Origin: Vibrio xiamenensis
Lineage (GTDB): Bacteria > Pseudomonadota > Gammaproteobacteria > Enterobacterales > Vibrionaceae
Length of the DNA: 64,000 nt
Assembly: GCF_900100015.1 (NCBI RefSeq)
Contig: NZ_FNDD01000004.1
Coordinates: 124,001-188,000, forward strand
Direction of reading: 5' to 3'
Positions 55,493 through 64,000 of the stretch are shown piece by piece. Within the stretch, counting starts at the first letter, position 1. Each line of letters starts with the position of its first letter. Made by a program: the position numbers and the translations under genes. The notes beneath the pieces are model-generated. The model did no database searches and had not been told where the DNA came from. It saw only the letters and a list, made by a program, of their open reading frames with translations.

Positions 55493-56251
55493 ATGACTAA
55501 ACTCTCTCGTTCGCTGGCTTGGCTATTGCCCCTTATTTTGGCGTCATTGGCATTTTCTTCGACATCTTGGGCGGCGGATGGAGGTTTGACGCTGTTTACG
55601 GTCTCCGATGGCTCTAGCCATGAAGAGTACAGCGTTAAACTGCAAATTTTGTTGTTGATGACCGCGCTGAGCTTTATTCCTGCGTTTATCCTCATGGCCA
55701 CCAGTTTTACTCGTATCATCGTGGTATTGGCGATTTTGCGCCAAGCACTCGGCTTGCAGTCAAGTCCGCCAAACCGCGTATTGGTGGGCATTGCGCTCAC
55801 CTTATCTCTTCTTATTATGCGACCGGTTTGGTCAGATATTTACGAACATGCGTTTATTCCTTACGACAAAGGCGACATTACCTTAGTCGATGCCTTTTCG
55901 GTGGCGGAAAAGCCGATGCGTAAATTTATGCTGGCGCAAACCCACAAAACCTCTCTTGAACAAATGCTGCGCATCGCCAACGAACCAGTCGATCAAAACG
56001 TCGACGACATTTCTTTTGCCGTGCTGCTACCGGCGTTTGTCATCAGCGAGCTAAAAACCGCCTTTCAAATCGGCTTTATGCTATTTATTCCGTTTTTGAT
56101 CATTGACTTAGTCGTCGCTAGTGTGTTGATGGCGATGGGGATGATGATGCTGTCACCACTGATTGTATCGCTGCCATTTAAACTGGTGGTGTTCGTGCTG
56201 GTTGATGGCTGGGCAATGACGGTTGGCACCTTGTCTGCCAGCTTTGGATAG
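55493..56251 (+). CDS. fliP: lateral flagellar export gate protein FliP
   Basis: A 252-residue export-gate protein. The cleavable signal peptide ends near SSTSWA (~27). Family segments are SFIPAFILMATSFTRIIVVLAILRQALG, LLPAFVISELKTAFQIGFMLFIPFLIIDLVVASVLMAMGMMML and LPFKLVVFVLVDGW. It forms the core of the FliPQR pore through the inner membrane. ATG at 55493, 11 bp after fliN. Confidence 0.96.
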   Translation: MTKLSRSLAWLLPLILASLAFSSTSWAADGGLTLFTVSDGSSHEEYSVKLQILLLMTALSFIPAFILMATSFTRIIVVLAILRQALGLQSSPPNRVLVGIALTLSLLIMRPVWSDIYEHAFIPYDKGDITLVDAFSVAEKPMRKFMLAQTHKTSLEQMLRIANEPVDQNVDDISFAVLLPAFVISELKTAFQIGFMLFIPFLIIDLVVASVLMAMGMMMLSPLIVSLPFKLVVFVLVDGWAMTVGTLSASFG

Positions 56252-56262
56252 GAGCGCTAATT

Positions 56263-56532
56263 ATGACCCCAGAAATGACCGTCACGCTCTTCTCCAATGC
56301 GGTTTGGCTGATTATTTCCATCGTTGCTGTACTTGTGGTGCCAGGCCTAATTGTTGGCCTTGGCATCGCGGTATTTCAAGCCGCGACCCAGATTAACGAA
56401 CAGACATTAAGCTTTCTTCCTCGCCTGTTGGTGACACTGCTAATGGTGATTTACGCTGGTCACTGGATGCTGGAAAAAATCATGGACCTGTTTGCGTTCC
56501 TGTTTAACAACATTCCCGGACTGATCGGATAA
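56263..56532 (+). CDS. fliQ: lateral flagellar export gate protein FliQ
   Basis: An 89-residue protein with two transmembrane helices and the FliQ loop GIAVFQAATQINEQTLSFLPRL. It is part of the FliPQR gate. It lies 11 bp after fliP, and its stop overlaps the fliR start (TAATG). Confidence 0.96.
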   Translation: MTPEMTVTLFSNAVWLIISIVAVLVVPGLIVGLGIAVFQAATQINEQTLSFLPRLLVTLLMVIYAGHWMLEKIMDLFAFLFNNIPGLIG

Positions 56533-57308
56533 TGGACATTACCTTTGCGCAGCTCTCTAGTTGGCTGGGCCAATATTGGTGGCCATTTTTTCGCATTGGT
56601 GCGGTATTTTTGTCTTCGCCATTTTTTGGCAACGCCTTCATTCCACTTTGGGTGCGCGCCATGTTTGCGTTTTCGCTCTCAGTGGTGGTCGCACCGCTGG
56701 TGCCAGTAATGCCATCAGTGGATTTACTGTCGATGAGCTCGCTGGCACTGGCGTTTGAGCAAATGATCTGGGGTCTGTTGTTTGGCCTTATTTTGCATAT
56801 GCTGTTCACCATCTTCACCATGCTTGGCCAAATTGTGTCGCTGCAAATGGGCCTTGGTATGGCGATGATGAACGACCCAATCAACGGCATGTCGGTGGCG
56901 GTCCTTGGCCGCATCTTTTTGATTTTCTCGACACTGCTGTTTTTGGCGCTCGATGGCCACCTGTTGGTTATCGACATTTTGATTCAAAGTTTTCACATCT
57001 GGCCGGTCGGCTCCGGTATCAGCGAATTATCGCTTAAAGGCATTGTGTCAATATTTGGCTGGATGTTTAGCGCATCACTCGCGCTGGCGCTGCCTGCGAT
57101 TGTTTCGATGCTGCTAACCAATATCAGTTTCGGCATCATGAATCGCGCCGCGCCAAGTTTGAACGTCTATGCACTTGGCTTTCCAATGACCATGATGCTT
57201 GGCTTGTTCAGCGTGCTGATTTCAATTTCCGGCGTCCCGGCGCGCTACACCGCACTGGTGCACGATGCGCTTAATTATCTCAATATCTTTATGTTGGGGG
57301 GCAAATGA
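56532..57308 (+). CDS. fliR: lateral flagellar export gate protein FliR
   Basis: A 258-residue membrane protein with FliR segments (FFRIGAVFLSSPFFGNAFIPLWVR, GLILHMLFTIFTMLGQIVSLQMGLGMAMMNDP and NRAAPSLNVYALGFPMTM). It completes the FliP5Q4R1 gate. It overlaps fliQ by one base and flhB by four (ATGA). Confidence 0.96.
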   Translation: MDITFAQLSSWLGQYWWPFFRIGAVFLSSPFFGNAFIPLWVRAMFAFSLSVVVAPLVPVMPSVDLLSMSSLALAFEQMIWGLLFGLILHMLFTIFTMLGQIVSLQMGLGMAMMNDPINGMSVAVLGRIFLIFSTLLFLALDGHLLVIDILIQSFHIWPVGSGISELSLKGIVSIFGWMFSASLALALPAIVSMLLTNISFGIMNRAAPSLNVYALGFPMTMMLGLFSVLISISGVPARYTALVHDALNYLNIFMLGGK

Positions 57309-58435
57309 GCGGACAAGCATCGTCTCAGGACAAAACCGAACAGGCCACCCCGCAGAAGATTCGCAAAGCGCGTCAAGAGGGGCAAATTCCACGCGCCAAA
57401 GACTTTACAACCGCAGTGATATTCCTCGCTGTGGCGATATTTTTCTACAGCCAGTTCAGCGTAGTCTGGGCCAATATCAAAGGCGTATTCCGCTTTAATA
57501 TGGCACTCACCAAGCAAGACCTCGAACAGTCCAACATGATGATCGAGCATGTTGGCAACAGTTTAGGGATTTTAATTGAAACCCTACTGCCGCTATTTAT
57601 GGTGATCGTGGTGGTCACCTTTGCTAGTACCATGGTGATCGGTGGTTGGATTTTCCGCCCCGCTAATGTCCAACCTAAACTCAGCAAACTCAACCCGCTT
57701 AGCGGCATCAAGCGAGTGTTTTCGACTCGCTCTTTGGTCGAGCTTTTAAAATCAACGCTAAAAATTTTGGTAGTGTGCGGCGTACTGTACGGCTACCTAG
57801 ATAACCATCTTCAGCCACTACTTGGCATGCAGCGCTTGCCGCTCACCCAAGGCGTGTACGTAATTTTAAAAATCTTGTTTGAAGGCTTATTGCTGATGGG
57901 GCTGGCGCTTTTGTTATTTGGCTTTATCGACATTCCTTATCAGCGCTGGGAGCACCTTAAAGAGCTTAAGATGACCAAACAAGAGATCAAAGAGGAGCAC
58001 AAAAACAACGAAGGTCGCCCCGAAGTCAAACAGCGTGTGCGCCAGATTCAACAACAATTTGCGCGGCGAAAAATCGACAAAATGGTGCCCAAAGCCGATG
58101 TAGTGATCACCAACCCGACCCACTACGCGGTGGCTTTAAAATACGACCCTACTTTGTCTGAGGCGCCGTTTGTGGTCGCCAAAGGCGTGGATGAAACGGC
58201 AATGCACATTCAACGCATCGCACGTCAAAGCGGTGTGGAAGTGGTGACATCGCCGCCTCTAACGCGGGCTATTTATCACACCACTGCCATTGAGCAAGCG
58301 ATTCCAAGCCAGCTATACATCGCGGTGGCGCACATTTTGACTTACATACTGCAACTTAAAGATTTTCGAATTGGTAAGGCCAAGCAACCGCTGCCGTTGC
58401 CGCACTTTAAGATCCCTAAAAACTTGCAACACTAA
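57305..58435 (+). CDS. flhB: lateral flagellar export switch protein FlhB
   Basis: A 376-residue protein with four transmembrane helices and a cytoplasmic domain holding the autocleavage site NPTH (VITNPTHYAVAL, ~270). Cleavage between Asn and Pro switches export from rod/hook to filament substrates. The N-terminal DKTEQATPQKIRKARQEGQI is standard. It overlaps fliR and is followed directly by flhA. Confidence 0.96.
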   Translation: MSGQASSQDKTEQATPQKIRKARQEGQIPRAKDFTTAVIFLAVAIFFYSQFSVVWANIKGVFRFNMALTKQDLEQSNMMIEHVGNSLGILIETLLPLFMVIVVVTFASTMVIGGWIFRPANVQPKLSKLNPLSGIKRVFSTRSLVELLKSTLKILVVCGVLYGYLDNHLQPLLGMQRLPLTQGVYVILKILFEGLLLMGLALLLFGFIDIPYQRWEHLKELKMTKQEIKEEHKNNEGRPEVKQRVRQIQQQFARRKIDKMVPKADVVITNPTHYAVALKYDPTLSEAPFVVAKGVDETAMHIQRIARQSGVEVVTSPPLTRAIYHTTAIEQAIPSQLYIAVAHILTYILQLKDFRIGKAKQPLPLPHFKIPKNLQH

Positions 58436-58465
58436 TTGCACAGCACGACATCAAGGATAAACATC

Positions 58466-60559
58466 ATGCTGAATCGGTTAAAACAACTTCAGTCATCGGG
58501 TAAAGGTTACCTCGGCATACCATTAGTGCTGCTGATGGTATTGGCGATGGTGATTCTACCACTGCCTCCGCTACTGCTCGATGCGTTGTTCACCTTTAAC
58601 ATCGTCCTGGCGATTTTGGTGCTGCTGGTCAGTACCACTGCCAAACGTCCGCTGGATTTCTCGATTTTCCCAACCATTTTGCTGGTCGCGACGTTACTCC
58701 GCTTAACCTTGAACGTGGCTTCCACCCGTATCGTGCTATTGGAAGGTCATAACGGGGGCGATTCCGCCGGTAAGGTTATCCAAGCCTTTGGTGAAGTGGT
58801 CATCGGCGGTAACTACGTGGTCGGTATGGTGGTGTTCGTCATTTTGATGATCATTAACTTCGTGGTAATTACCAAAGGTGGCGAGCGGATCTCAGAAGTA
58901 TCAGCGCGCTTTACCTTGGATGCCCTACCCGGTAAACAGATGGCGATCGATGCCGACTTAAACGCCGGCCTTATCGACCAAGAAACCGCGCGTCTGCGCC
59001 GTAAAGAAGTGGCCAACGAAGCCGACTTCCACGGTTCGATGGATGGTGCGTCTAAATTCGTACGCGGTGATGCGGTTGCGGGTTTGATGATCCTGTTCAT
59101 CAACATTCTCGGCGGTATTTCTATTGGCGTGTTCTCCCACGGCCTACCCGCATCTGAAGCGTTTAAAACCTACGCCCTACTCACCATCGGTGATGGCTTG
59201 GTGGCGCAAATCCCTTCTTTATTACTTGCAACTGCAGCGGCCATCATCGTTACGCGAATTAACGACACTGACAGCGGCATGCAAGAAACCATGCACAAAC
59301 AACTGCTGGCCACGCCAACCACGCTGTATACCGTGGCGGTGATCATGCTGGTTATCGGTCTGGTGCCGGGGATGCCGCATTTGGCGTTCTTTGCGTTTGC
59401 TGGTGCATTGGGTTTTGCAGGTTGGCGCCAACATAAAAAGGTCGAAAGCGATCCGCAACTTGATGAAGTGGAAGCGCTCAGTCATGCGATGCAGCGTGAT
59501 GACAACGCGCCGCTCACCTGGGATGACTTACCACACGTGTACACTATTTCGCTGTCACTGGGCTATCGCTTAGTGCACTTGGTGAATAAAGAGCAAGGCG
59601 CACCTTTAACTCAACGGATTCGTGGCTTAAGACGCAATTTGTCTGAGCAAGTCGGCTTTTTGCTGCCAGAAGTGCGCATTCACGATAACCTCAATTTAAA
59701 ACCCAACCAATACACCATCGCGCTCAACGGCGAAGTGATTGAACACGGCTTTATCGAACCTGAGCGTTTAATGGCGATTGCGGTGGGCGAAACGTATGGT
59801 GAAATCGACGGCATTTTAGGTAGCGATCCAGCCTACCAGCTGCCCGCGGTATGGATTCAATATCAAGATAAAGCCAAAGCATTAAACATGGGTTATCAGG
59901 TGGTCGACGATGCCACGGTAGTCAGTACTCACATTAGTAAAGTCATGAAGACCAACTTATCCGACCTGTTTAATCATGACGACGTCGATGCGATGAATCA
60001 GCGCCTTGCACAGCATGCTCCAAAACTCGCAGAAGCACTGGGCGCTGCGCTCAATGCGTCCCAACAATTAAAGGTTTATCGCCAGCTTTTAGTGGATCAA
60101 GTACCGTTAAAAGATATTCGTACAATTGCTAATACCATGCTAGAGTCCACCGAACGTTCTAAGGACCCAATACTTATTGCCGCCGACGTACGCTGTGCGC
60201 TACGTAGAACATTAGTTAACCTTATCGCAGGTCAAAGAGACGAACTAAATGTCTATGCTTTAGCCGATGATTTAGAACAAATGTTAATGGCGTCTCTGCA
60301 ACAAGCACAAAGCAATGGTAGTGTGGTTCTGGATAGTTTCCCGATCGAGCCGAACATTCTCAGTCAGCTTCAGCAAAACTTGCCTTTGATTAAGCAACAG
60401 CTTAAACAACGTGGTTTTGCGCCGATTCTGCTAGTAATGCCTCAGCTACGACCGTTACTGGCACGCTACGCGAGGACCTTTGCCCACGGATTAGCTGTGC
60501 TTTCGTACAATGAAATACCGGAAAATAAACAGATAAACGTGGTGGGTAACCTTGGATAA
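58466..60559 (+). CDS. flhA: lateral flagellar export component FlhA
   Basis: A 697-residue export component. Eight transmembrane helices lie in the first ~330 residues, with the FHIPEP signature region RFTLDALPGKQMAIDADLNAG near 150 and EADFHGSMDGASKFVRGDA near 200. The large cytoplasmic C-domain forms the nonameric docking ring. ATG 58466 follows AAGGAT; an in-frame TTG at 58436 directly after flhB is less likely. Confidence 0.95.
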   Translation: MLNRLKQLQSSGKGYLGIPLVLLMVLAMVILPLPPLLLDALFTFNIVLAILVLLVSTTAKRPLDFSIFPTILLVATLLRLTLNVASTRIVLLEGHNGGDSAGKVIQAFGEVVIGGNYVVGMVVFVILMIINFVVITKGGERISEVSARFTLDALPGKQMAIDADLNAGLIDQETARLRRKEVANEADFHGSMDGASKFVRGDAVAGLMILFINILGGISIGVFSHGLPASEAFKTYALLTIGDGLVAQIPSLLLATAAAIIVTRINDTDSGMQETMHKQLLATPTTLYTVAVIMLVIGLVPGMPHLAFFAFAGALGFAGWRQHKKVESDPQLDEVEALSHAMQRDDNAPLTWDDLPHVYTISLSLGYRLVHLVNKEQGAPLTQRIRGLRRNLSEQVGFLLPEVRIHDNLNLKPNQYTIALNGEVIEHGFIEPERLMAIAVGETYGEIDGILGSDPAYQLPAVWIQYQDKAKALNMGYQVVDDATVVSTHISKVMKTNLSDLFNHDDVDAMNQRLAQHAPKLAEALGAALNASQQLKVYRQLLVDQVPLKDIRTIANTMLESTERSKDPILIAADVRCALRRTLVNLIAGQRDELNVYALADDLEQMLMASLQQAQSNGSVVLDSFPIEPNILSQLQQNLPLIKQQLKQRGFAPILLVMPQLRPLLARYARTFAHGLAVLSYNEIPENKQINVVGNLG

Positions 60560-61364
60560 TTTATCAAATTACCGCTCTTTGTATCACAAAATTCACCAGC
60601 TGATGGAAGAGCATGTCGTCACTGAAGACGACCAGTTGGTGTTTGAAGCCTTTGAAAAAAATGACATTCGCCATGCGTGTCAGGCCATTCGTGCCACGCG
60701 TGATGGCGAAGTCGAGTTTCAGCATTTAACGTTGCGCTTTGGCAGCCAAAACGAGCAAAGCGTCTATCAGTTCGACTTGTCAGATACCATGTCGTACTGC
60801 TTAGATCTTTACAGCTTATATTTAGCCCTGCGCCAAACCCAGTTTCAGCTCGAAACCTTCCACCCTGATTTAATCAGTAATGTGGTGGTGCCGATTCGCC
60901 TCGAAGCCTTGCTTTGGGAACACGGCCAAGTGTTTATCGATCATGTGATGCGTTTTAGCGCCCACGCCTTCGCCCATTTGGTGCCTTCGCTGCAAATGCC
61001 GATGTCAATGTCACGTACCGGCGTTATCGACAAGCTGATAGAAGACTTCAAAGAGCGAGCGTACGCAGTGTGGTTTGAAGTCACTCCCAAAGATAAAGAC
61101 TACACCCTAATTAGCTACTACAAACCGCACGCCGTTAAGTTATCTGGCACTTTAGAAACCAAAGAAGACCGCACCGCCCTCCTCCCTCTGATTCGCTTTT
61201 TCAAACGCTACCACTTCCCTTGGATCGCAAGCCGAGTTGGTACCCAAGCAGAACTGAATCAATATCGCCTTTTAGGTGCGAGTTACTACTTTGGCTACTT
61301 CAGTGACATTCCAACTTCGATGTCATTTAAAGCTTTCAGTGATGAAGACAACGAGGTTTGGTAA
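60552..61364 (+). CDS. unrecognised protein encoded between flhA and lafA
   Basis: A 270-residue soluble protein rich in His, Phe and Tyr (HLTLRFGSQNEQSVYQFDLSD, FIDHVMRFSAHAFAHLVPSLQ, YHFPWIASRVGTQAE), with no signal peptide or membrane segment and no recognised family. TTG at 60552 overlaps the flhA stop by eight bases, which suggests coupling; ATG at 60603 is a later option. Its place as the last gene of the fliMNPQR-flhBA operon suggests a lateral flagellar role, perhaps as a regulator or export helper, but the sequence does not show which. Confidence 0.65.
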   Translation: MDNLSNYRSLYHKIHQLMEEHVVTEDDQLVFEAFEKNDIRHACQAIRATRDGEVEFQHLTLRFGSQNEQSVYQFDLSDTMSYCLDLYSLYLALRQTQFQLETFHPDLISNVVVPIRLEALLWEHGQVFIDHVMRFSAHAFAHLVPSLQMPMSMSRTGVIDKLIEDFKERAYAVWFEVTPKDKDYTLISYYKPHAVKLSGTLETKEDRTALLPLIRFFKRYHFPWIASRVGTQAELNQYRLLGASYYFGYFSDIPTSMSFKAFSDEDNEVW

Positions 61365-61542
61365 TCACAAAATCCTCAATAGCCGCCCAAATGCCCGGTT
61401 TTTCTTGCATTCAGCTCACAAAAATCGGGCATTTAAAAAAAAATAAAATTTTTTATTAATCTTCTCGCCACCACATCCGCCTCTAGTTAGTGACCAAAGG
61501 GTTTATCCCAGAGCCTGTATAGTGAAAACCAAGGAGACTTGA
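61365..61542 (+). promoter_or_regulatory. leader and promoter region of lafA
   Basis: It contains an inverted repeat of nine bases (61389-61397 with 61436-61444) around a 38-base loop, then an A/T tract, and AAGGAGA seven bases before the lafA start. A sigma-28 promoter would be expected for flagellin, but no good GCCGATAA match is visible. Confidence 0.45.
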
Positions 61543-62370
61543 ATGGCTTTATCAATGCACACTAACTACGCATCGCTAGTTACTCAAAATACACTGAACA
61601 ACACTAACAACAAACTTGATACAGCAATGGAACGTTTGAGTACCGGTCTGCGCATCAACTCTTCAAAGGATGACGCTGCAGGCTTGACTATCTCAAACAA
61701 ACTTGAAGCGCAAAACCGCAGTATGGCTGTTGCAATGCGTAACTCTCAAGACGCTATCTCAATGCTACAAACAGCAGATGGCGCGCTAGAAGAGCTAACT
61801 AACGTTGCGTACCGTATGAAAGACCTTGCAACGCAAGCGGCGAACGGCACCAACGGTACTGAAGAACTTGCAGCACTAGACTCTGAATACCAAGAGCTTT
61901 CTAAAGAAGCGACTCGTATTCTAGAAGAGACTTCTTACGGTGCGGGCATGAAACTGTTGAAAGACGGTAAACTTGACCAAGCAGTTGATTTCCAAATCGG
62001 TACTTCTGCAAACGAAACACTGACTTTCGACCTTTCTGATCAACTAGGCAACGTAGACTTTACTAAAGTTGGCGAACTTGATTCGAACGAAGCAGCAAAC
62101 GGCCAAGTTGACGTAATCAACGGTCTATTCGACACAGTCAACGAAGTGCGTTCTAAACTCGGTGCGAACATGAACCGTCTAGAACACACCATCAACAACT
62201 TGGCGAACATCTCTGAAAACACTGCAGCTGCGAAAGGCCGTGTAACAGATGCTGACTTCGCTGTTGAGTCTTCAAACATGACGAAGAACCAAATGTTGAT
62301 GCAATCTGGTACTAAAGTACTTACTCAAACTAACCAGATTCCAGCGATGGCTATCTCTCTACTACGCTAA
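61543..62370 (+). CDS. lafA: lateral flagellin
   Basis: A 275-residue filament protein, shorter than most polar vibrio flagellins (~375). The conserved N-domain (~1-140) contains [28 protein letters not shown], and the C-domain has [31 protein letters not shown] and ends MAISLLR; the variable middle is brief. No signal peptide; it is exported by the flagellar type III system. It is monocistronic with its own strong binding site and two terminators behind it, fitting very high expression. Confidence 0.97.
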   Translation: MALSMHTNYASLVTQNTLNNTNNKLDTAMERLSTGLRINSSKDDAAGLTISNKLEAQNRSMAVAMRNSQDAISMLQTADGALEELTNVAYRMKDLATQAANGTNGTEELAALDSEYQELSKEATRILEETSYGAGMKLLKDGKLDQAVDFQIGTSANETLTFDLSDQLGNVDFTKVGELDSNEAANGQVDVINGLFDTVNEVRSKLGANMNRLEHTINNLANISENTAAAKGRVTDADFAVESSNMTKNQMLMQSGTKVLTQTNQIPAMAISLLR

Positions 62371-62428
62371 GTGGTATTGAGTATAACAATCTCTATTTTG
62401 CATATTTTTGTCTCCTGCTGACAATCAC

Positions 62429-62462
62429 AGATCATTCGCCAGTGCGAATGGTCTGTTCTTTT
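62429..62462 (+). terminator. first terminator of lafA
   Basis: An 11-bp stem with one G-T pair (62429-62439 with 62444-62454), a four-base loop, then TTCTTTT. Confidence 0.8.
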
Positions 62463-62477
62463 ACAGAAGACAAACAC

Positions 62478-62508
62478 CCGAGTGCTTCCTTCGACACTCG
62501 GTTTTTTT
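62478..62508 (+). terminator. second terminator of lafA
   Basis: A 7-bp stem CCGAGTG with CACTCGG (62478-62484 and 62495-62501) and a run of seven T. It stands in tandem with the first hairpin. Confidence 0.85.
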
Positions 62509-62791
62509 ATTTCTGGGAAATAGAACTTTATTTATTTTTCGTAATCAAACTCTTCGACACAAATTAAACATTAAATTTGATTAATGTTATTTTTGAACCG
62601 TCATCACAATCAAGCCAACGCTTAGTTTAAAGCCCTCCATCCTATTTAATCCTCGCGGTTGTACGTCGCTTTAATTATTTGATGCTCTCTATTTTAATCG
62701 TTAAGGAAGCGGAATTTTCTTAACAGGAAGCAATGCTTCCGCAATATGAGCGAAATAATTTTAAATCACTGATTTAAAACAACTAAATCAC

Positions 62792-62807
62792 TGGCACACA
62801 TGTTGCT
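62792..62807 (+). promoter_or_regulatory. sigma-54 promoter of lateral fliD
   Basis: TGGCAC, five bases, TTGCT gives the exact -24/-12 consensus, with GG and GC ten bases apart. It lies 88 bp before the fliD start, so the message has a leader of about 75 nt. LafK, encoded in this window, is the expected activator. Confidence 0.85.
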
Positions 62808-62894
62808 AAATAATAGAAATCGATGTAATTCGATACGCAATTAATAGCAACCACGAATGTCACGTTAATTATTGACGATCACAGGAGCGAACGG

Positions 62895-64000
62895 ATGAGT
62901 TCAATTGACCCAACTACAATGGCGAAACAAATGGCGACATATGATGTTAAGCCATTTCAAGATCGCTATAAAACTCAAGCCGATTCGTATAAAACCCAAT
63001 TAACTGAATTGGGTAAAGTGGAAGGCAAAATTCGTGACTTTAGAAAAAGTGTCAATGATATAAATAGCCCAACCAGCAGCATTATTAAAAATGGTGCCAG
63101 CGTGTCAAAAGAAGGGTTTGTCACCGTCGATGCCAAACCTAAAGCGCTCAGTGGTAACTATCAAATATTCGTTGAAAGTGTCGCGTCAGGGCACCAGCTT
63201 TCAGTCAATTTACCGACCGACATTGACCCACAAACCCAAATTCCGACCATAGGTAAGCTCGATTTGAGCGTGGGCGATAAAAGCATGAGCCTTGACTTGG
63301 CGAGCCTGGACAAACAACTGACCGGCAAAGCAAGCCTGGCGCAGCTGATTTCATCAATCAATAACGCCAGCGACAATCCGGGCGTCAATGCCAGCCTACT
63401 GCGTTCTAATGGTCAAACCTACTTTATGCTCACCAGCGCCGACACCGGTGCGGCCAGCAAAATTTCGGTAAAAACCAGTGGCGTAACTCAGCCTTGGTTT
63501 AACCAAGCGTTTGCCAACACTCAAGAGATTTCAAGCCCAGCCGACGCGGTAGTCTGGCTTGGCGCGCAAAACCGTGGTCTGAAACTGACCAGCGAAACCA
63601 ACACCTTTACCAACGCCATCGACGGCGTGGACATCACCGTTGAGCAAGCACAGCAAAGTGGCGAAGCGCCGCTAACGCTGAACATTGCGCCTGATGAAGA
63701 AGCCACTAAAACCCAGATTCAAGGTTTGGTCGATGCTTATAACGGCCTGATGAAAACCATCGACACCGCCACTCAGATTGGCGACGGCAAGGATGTCAAA
63801 CGCGGCGCACTGGCTAACGACCCGACACTTAAGTCGTTTGAAAGCCAGATTAACCGCGTGGTGCGCAACAAATACGATGGTCACTTGCTGAGCGAACTTG
63901 GCATCACCATCGATCGCACCGGCAGCATGCAGCTTGATTCCAACAAATTCTTAGAAGCGCAGCGCAACAACAGCGCTGCGGTCGAAAAACTGTTTAACGG
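62895..64000 (+). CDS. fliD: lateral flagellar filament cap FliD (5' part)
   Basis: 368 codons are visible and the gene runs past the window end. The N-terminus MSSIDPTTMAKQMATYDVKPFQDRYK and later FTNAIDGVDITVEQAQQSGEAPLTLNI and KTQIQGLVDAYNGLMKTI match the FliD N- and C-type domains. FliD caps the filament and folds incoming flagellin. CAGGAG lies eight bases before ATG 62895, and a sigma-54 promoter lies upstream. Confidence 0.92.
   Translation, partial: MSSIDPTTMAKQMATYDVKPFQDRYKTQADSYKTQLTELGKVEGKIRDFRKSVNDINSPTSSIIKNGASVSKEGFVTVDAKPKALSGNYQIFVESVASGHQLSVNLPTDIDPQTQIPTIGKLDLSVGDKSMSLDLASLDKQLTGKASLAQLISSINNASDNPGVNASLLRSNGQTYFMLTSADTGAASKISVKTSGVTQPWFNQAFANTQEISSPADAVVWLGAQNRGLKLTSETNTFTNAIDGVDITVEQAQQSGEAPLTLNIAPDEEATKTQIQGLVDAYNGLMKTIDTATQIGDGKDVKRGALANDPTLKSFESQINRVVRNKYDGHLLSELGITIDRTGSMQLDSNKFLEAQRNNSAAVEKLFN

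Larger units (their letters stand above)
62371..62894. other. intergenic region between lafA and fliD
   Basis: 524 bp with no gene. The left part holds two terminators of lafA; the right part holds the sigma-54 promoter of fliD. The middle ~270 bp is AT-rich and may contain LafK binding sites, though none is assignable by eye. Confidence 0.6.

Noticed and set aside
61365..61542. Sigma-28 promoter of lafA
   Set aside because: Expected from biology, but no adequate GCCGATAA-type -10 with a proper -35 is visible, so it is not called.

Overview
The window looks like chromosomal DNA of a marine Vibrio or close relative. The evidence is a second, lateral-type flagellar gene set of the kind known from swarming vibrios (motY-lafK-fliEFGHIJ facing fliMNPQR-flhBA, then lafA and fliD), single-subunit periplasmic-binding iron uptake genes, and the gammaproteobacterial backbone block ffs-ybaZ-ybaY-tesB-decR, which keeps the same relative order in Escherichia coli. 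No IS element, tRNA, rRNA, integrase or CRISPR array was seen. The species cannot be named from the sequence alone.

Layout. 1-3107: tail of an unknown gene and two MFS exporters/importers. 3596-9976: two convergent operons that together form an enlarged version of the uncharacterised E. coli ynbABCD locus (CDP-alcohol phosphatidyltransferase, hydrolase-methyltransferase fusion, patatin-like protein, SDR; facing a PAP2/dual-specificity phosphatase and a CDP-diglyceride synthase). This is probably a lipid-making pathway with an unknown product. 10235-17642: secreted serine protease with PKD domain, solute-binding protein and LysR regulator, TonB siderophore receptor, secreted GH5-CBM2 cellulase.

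17846-29361: an 11.4 kb segment bracketed by an exact 47-bp direct repeat. It carries an AT-rich cluster with a DUF5675-like gene and two small exported proteins (two single-A frameshifts), then a four-gene operon of a YqiJ-like membrane protein, a YqiK-like flotillin, a giant DUF3686-type AAA ATPase and a TelA-family protein. This operon looks like an envelope or membrane-stress machine. After it come an M3 oligopeptidase behind an unusual set of hairpins, and a decayed iron-siderophore locus in which an ABC ATPase and a TonB receptor have been cut and joined by a deletion, leaving an intact binding lipoprotein.

33825-39026: small regulator-plus-enzyme units (PaiB-like protein; TetR with hydrolase and DMT transporter sharing two matching operators; LysR with a divergent NmrA-like oxidoreductase). 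39440-45654: ffs RNA and conserved backbone genes, ending with a DecR-type regulator divergent from a PLP enzyme likely to degrade cysteine.

45676-64000: lateral flagellar genes. One long overlapping operon runs leftward from motY to fliJ, including the sigma-54 activator lafK. A second runs rightward from fliM to flhA and an unrecognised gene. The monocistronic flagellin lafA follows, then fliD behind a textbook sigma-54 promoter. The window ends inside fliD.
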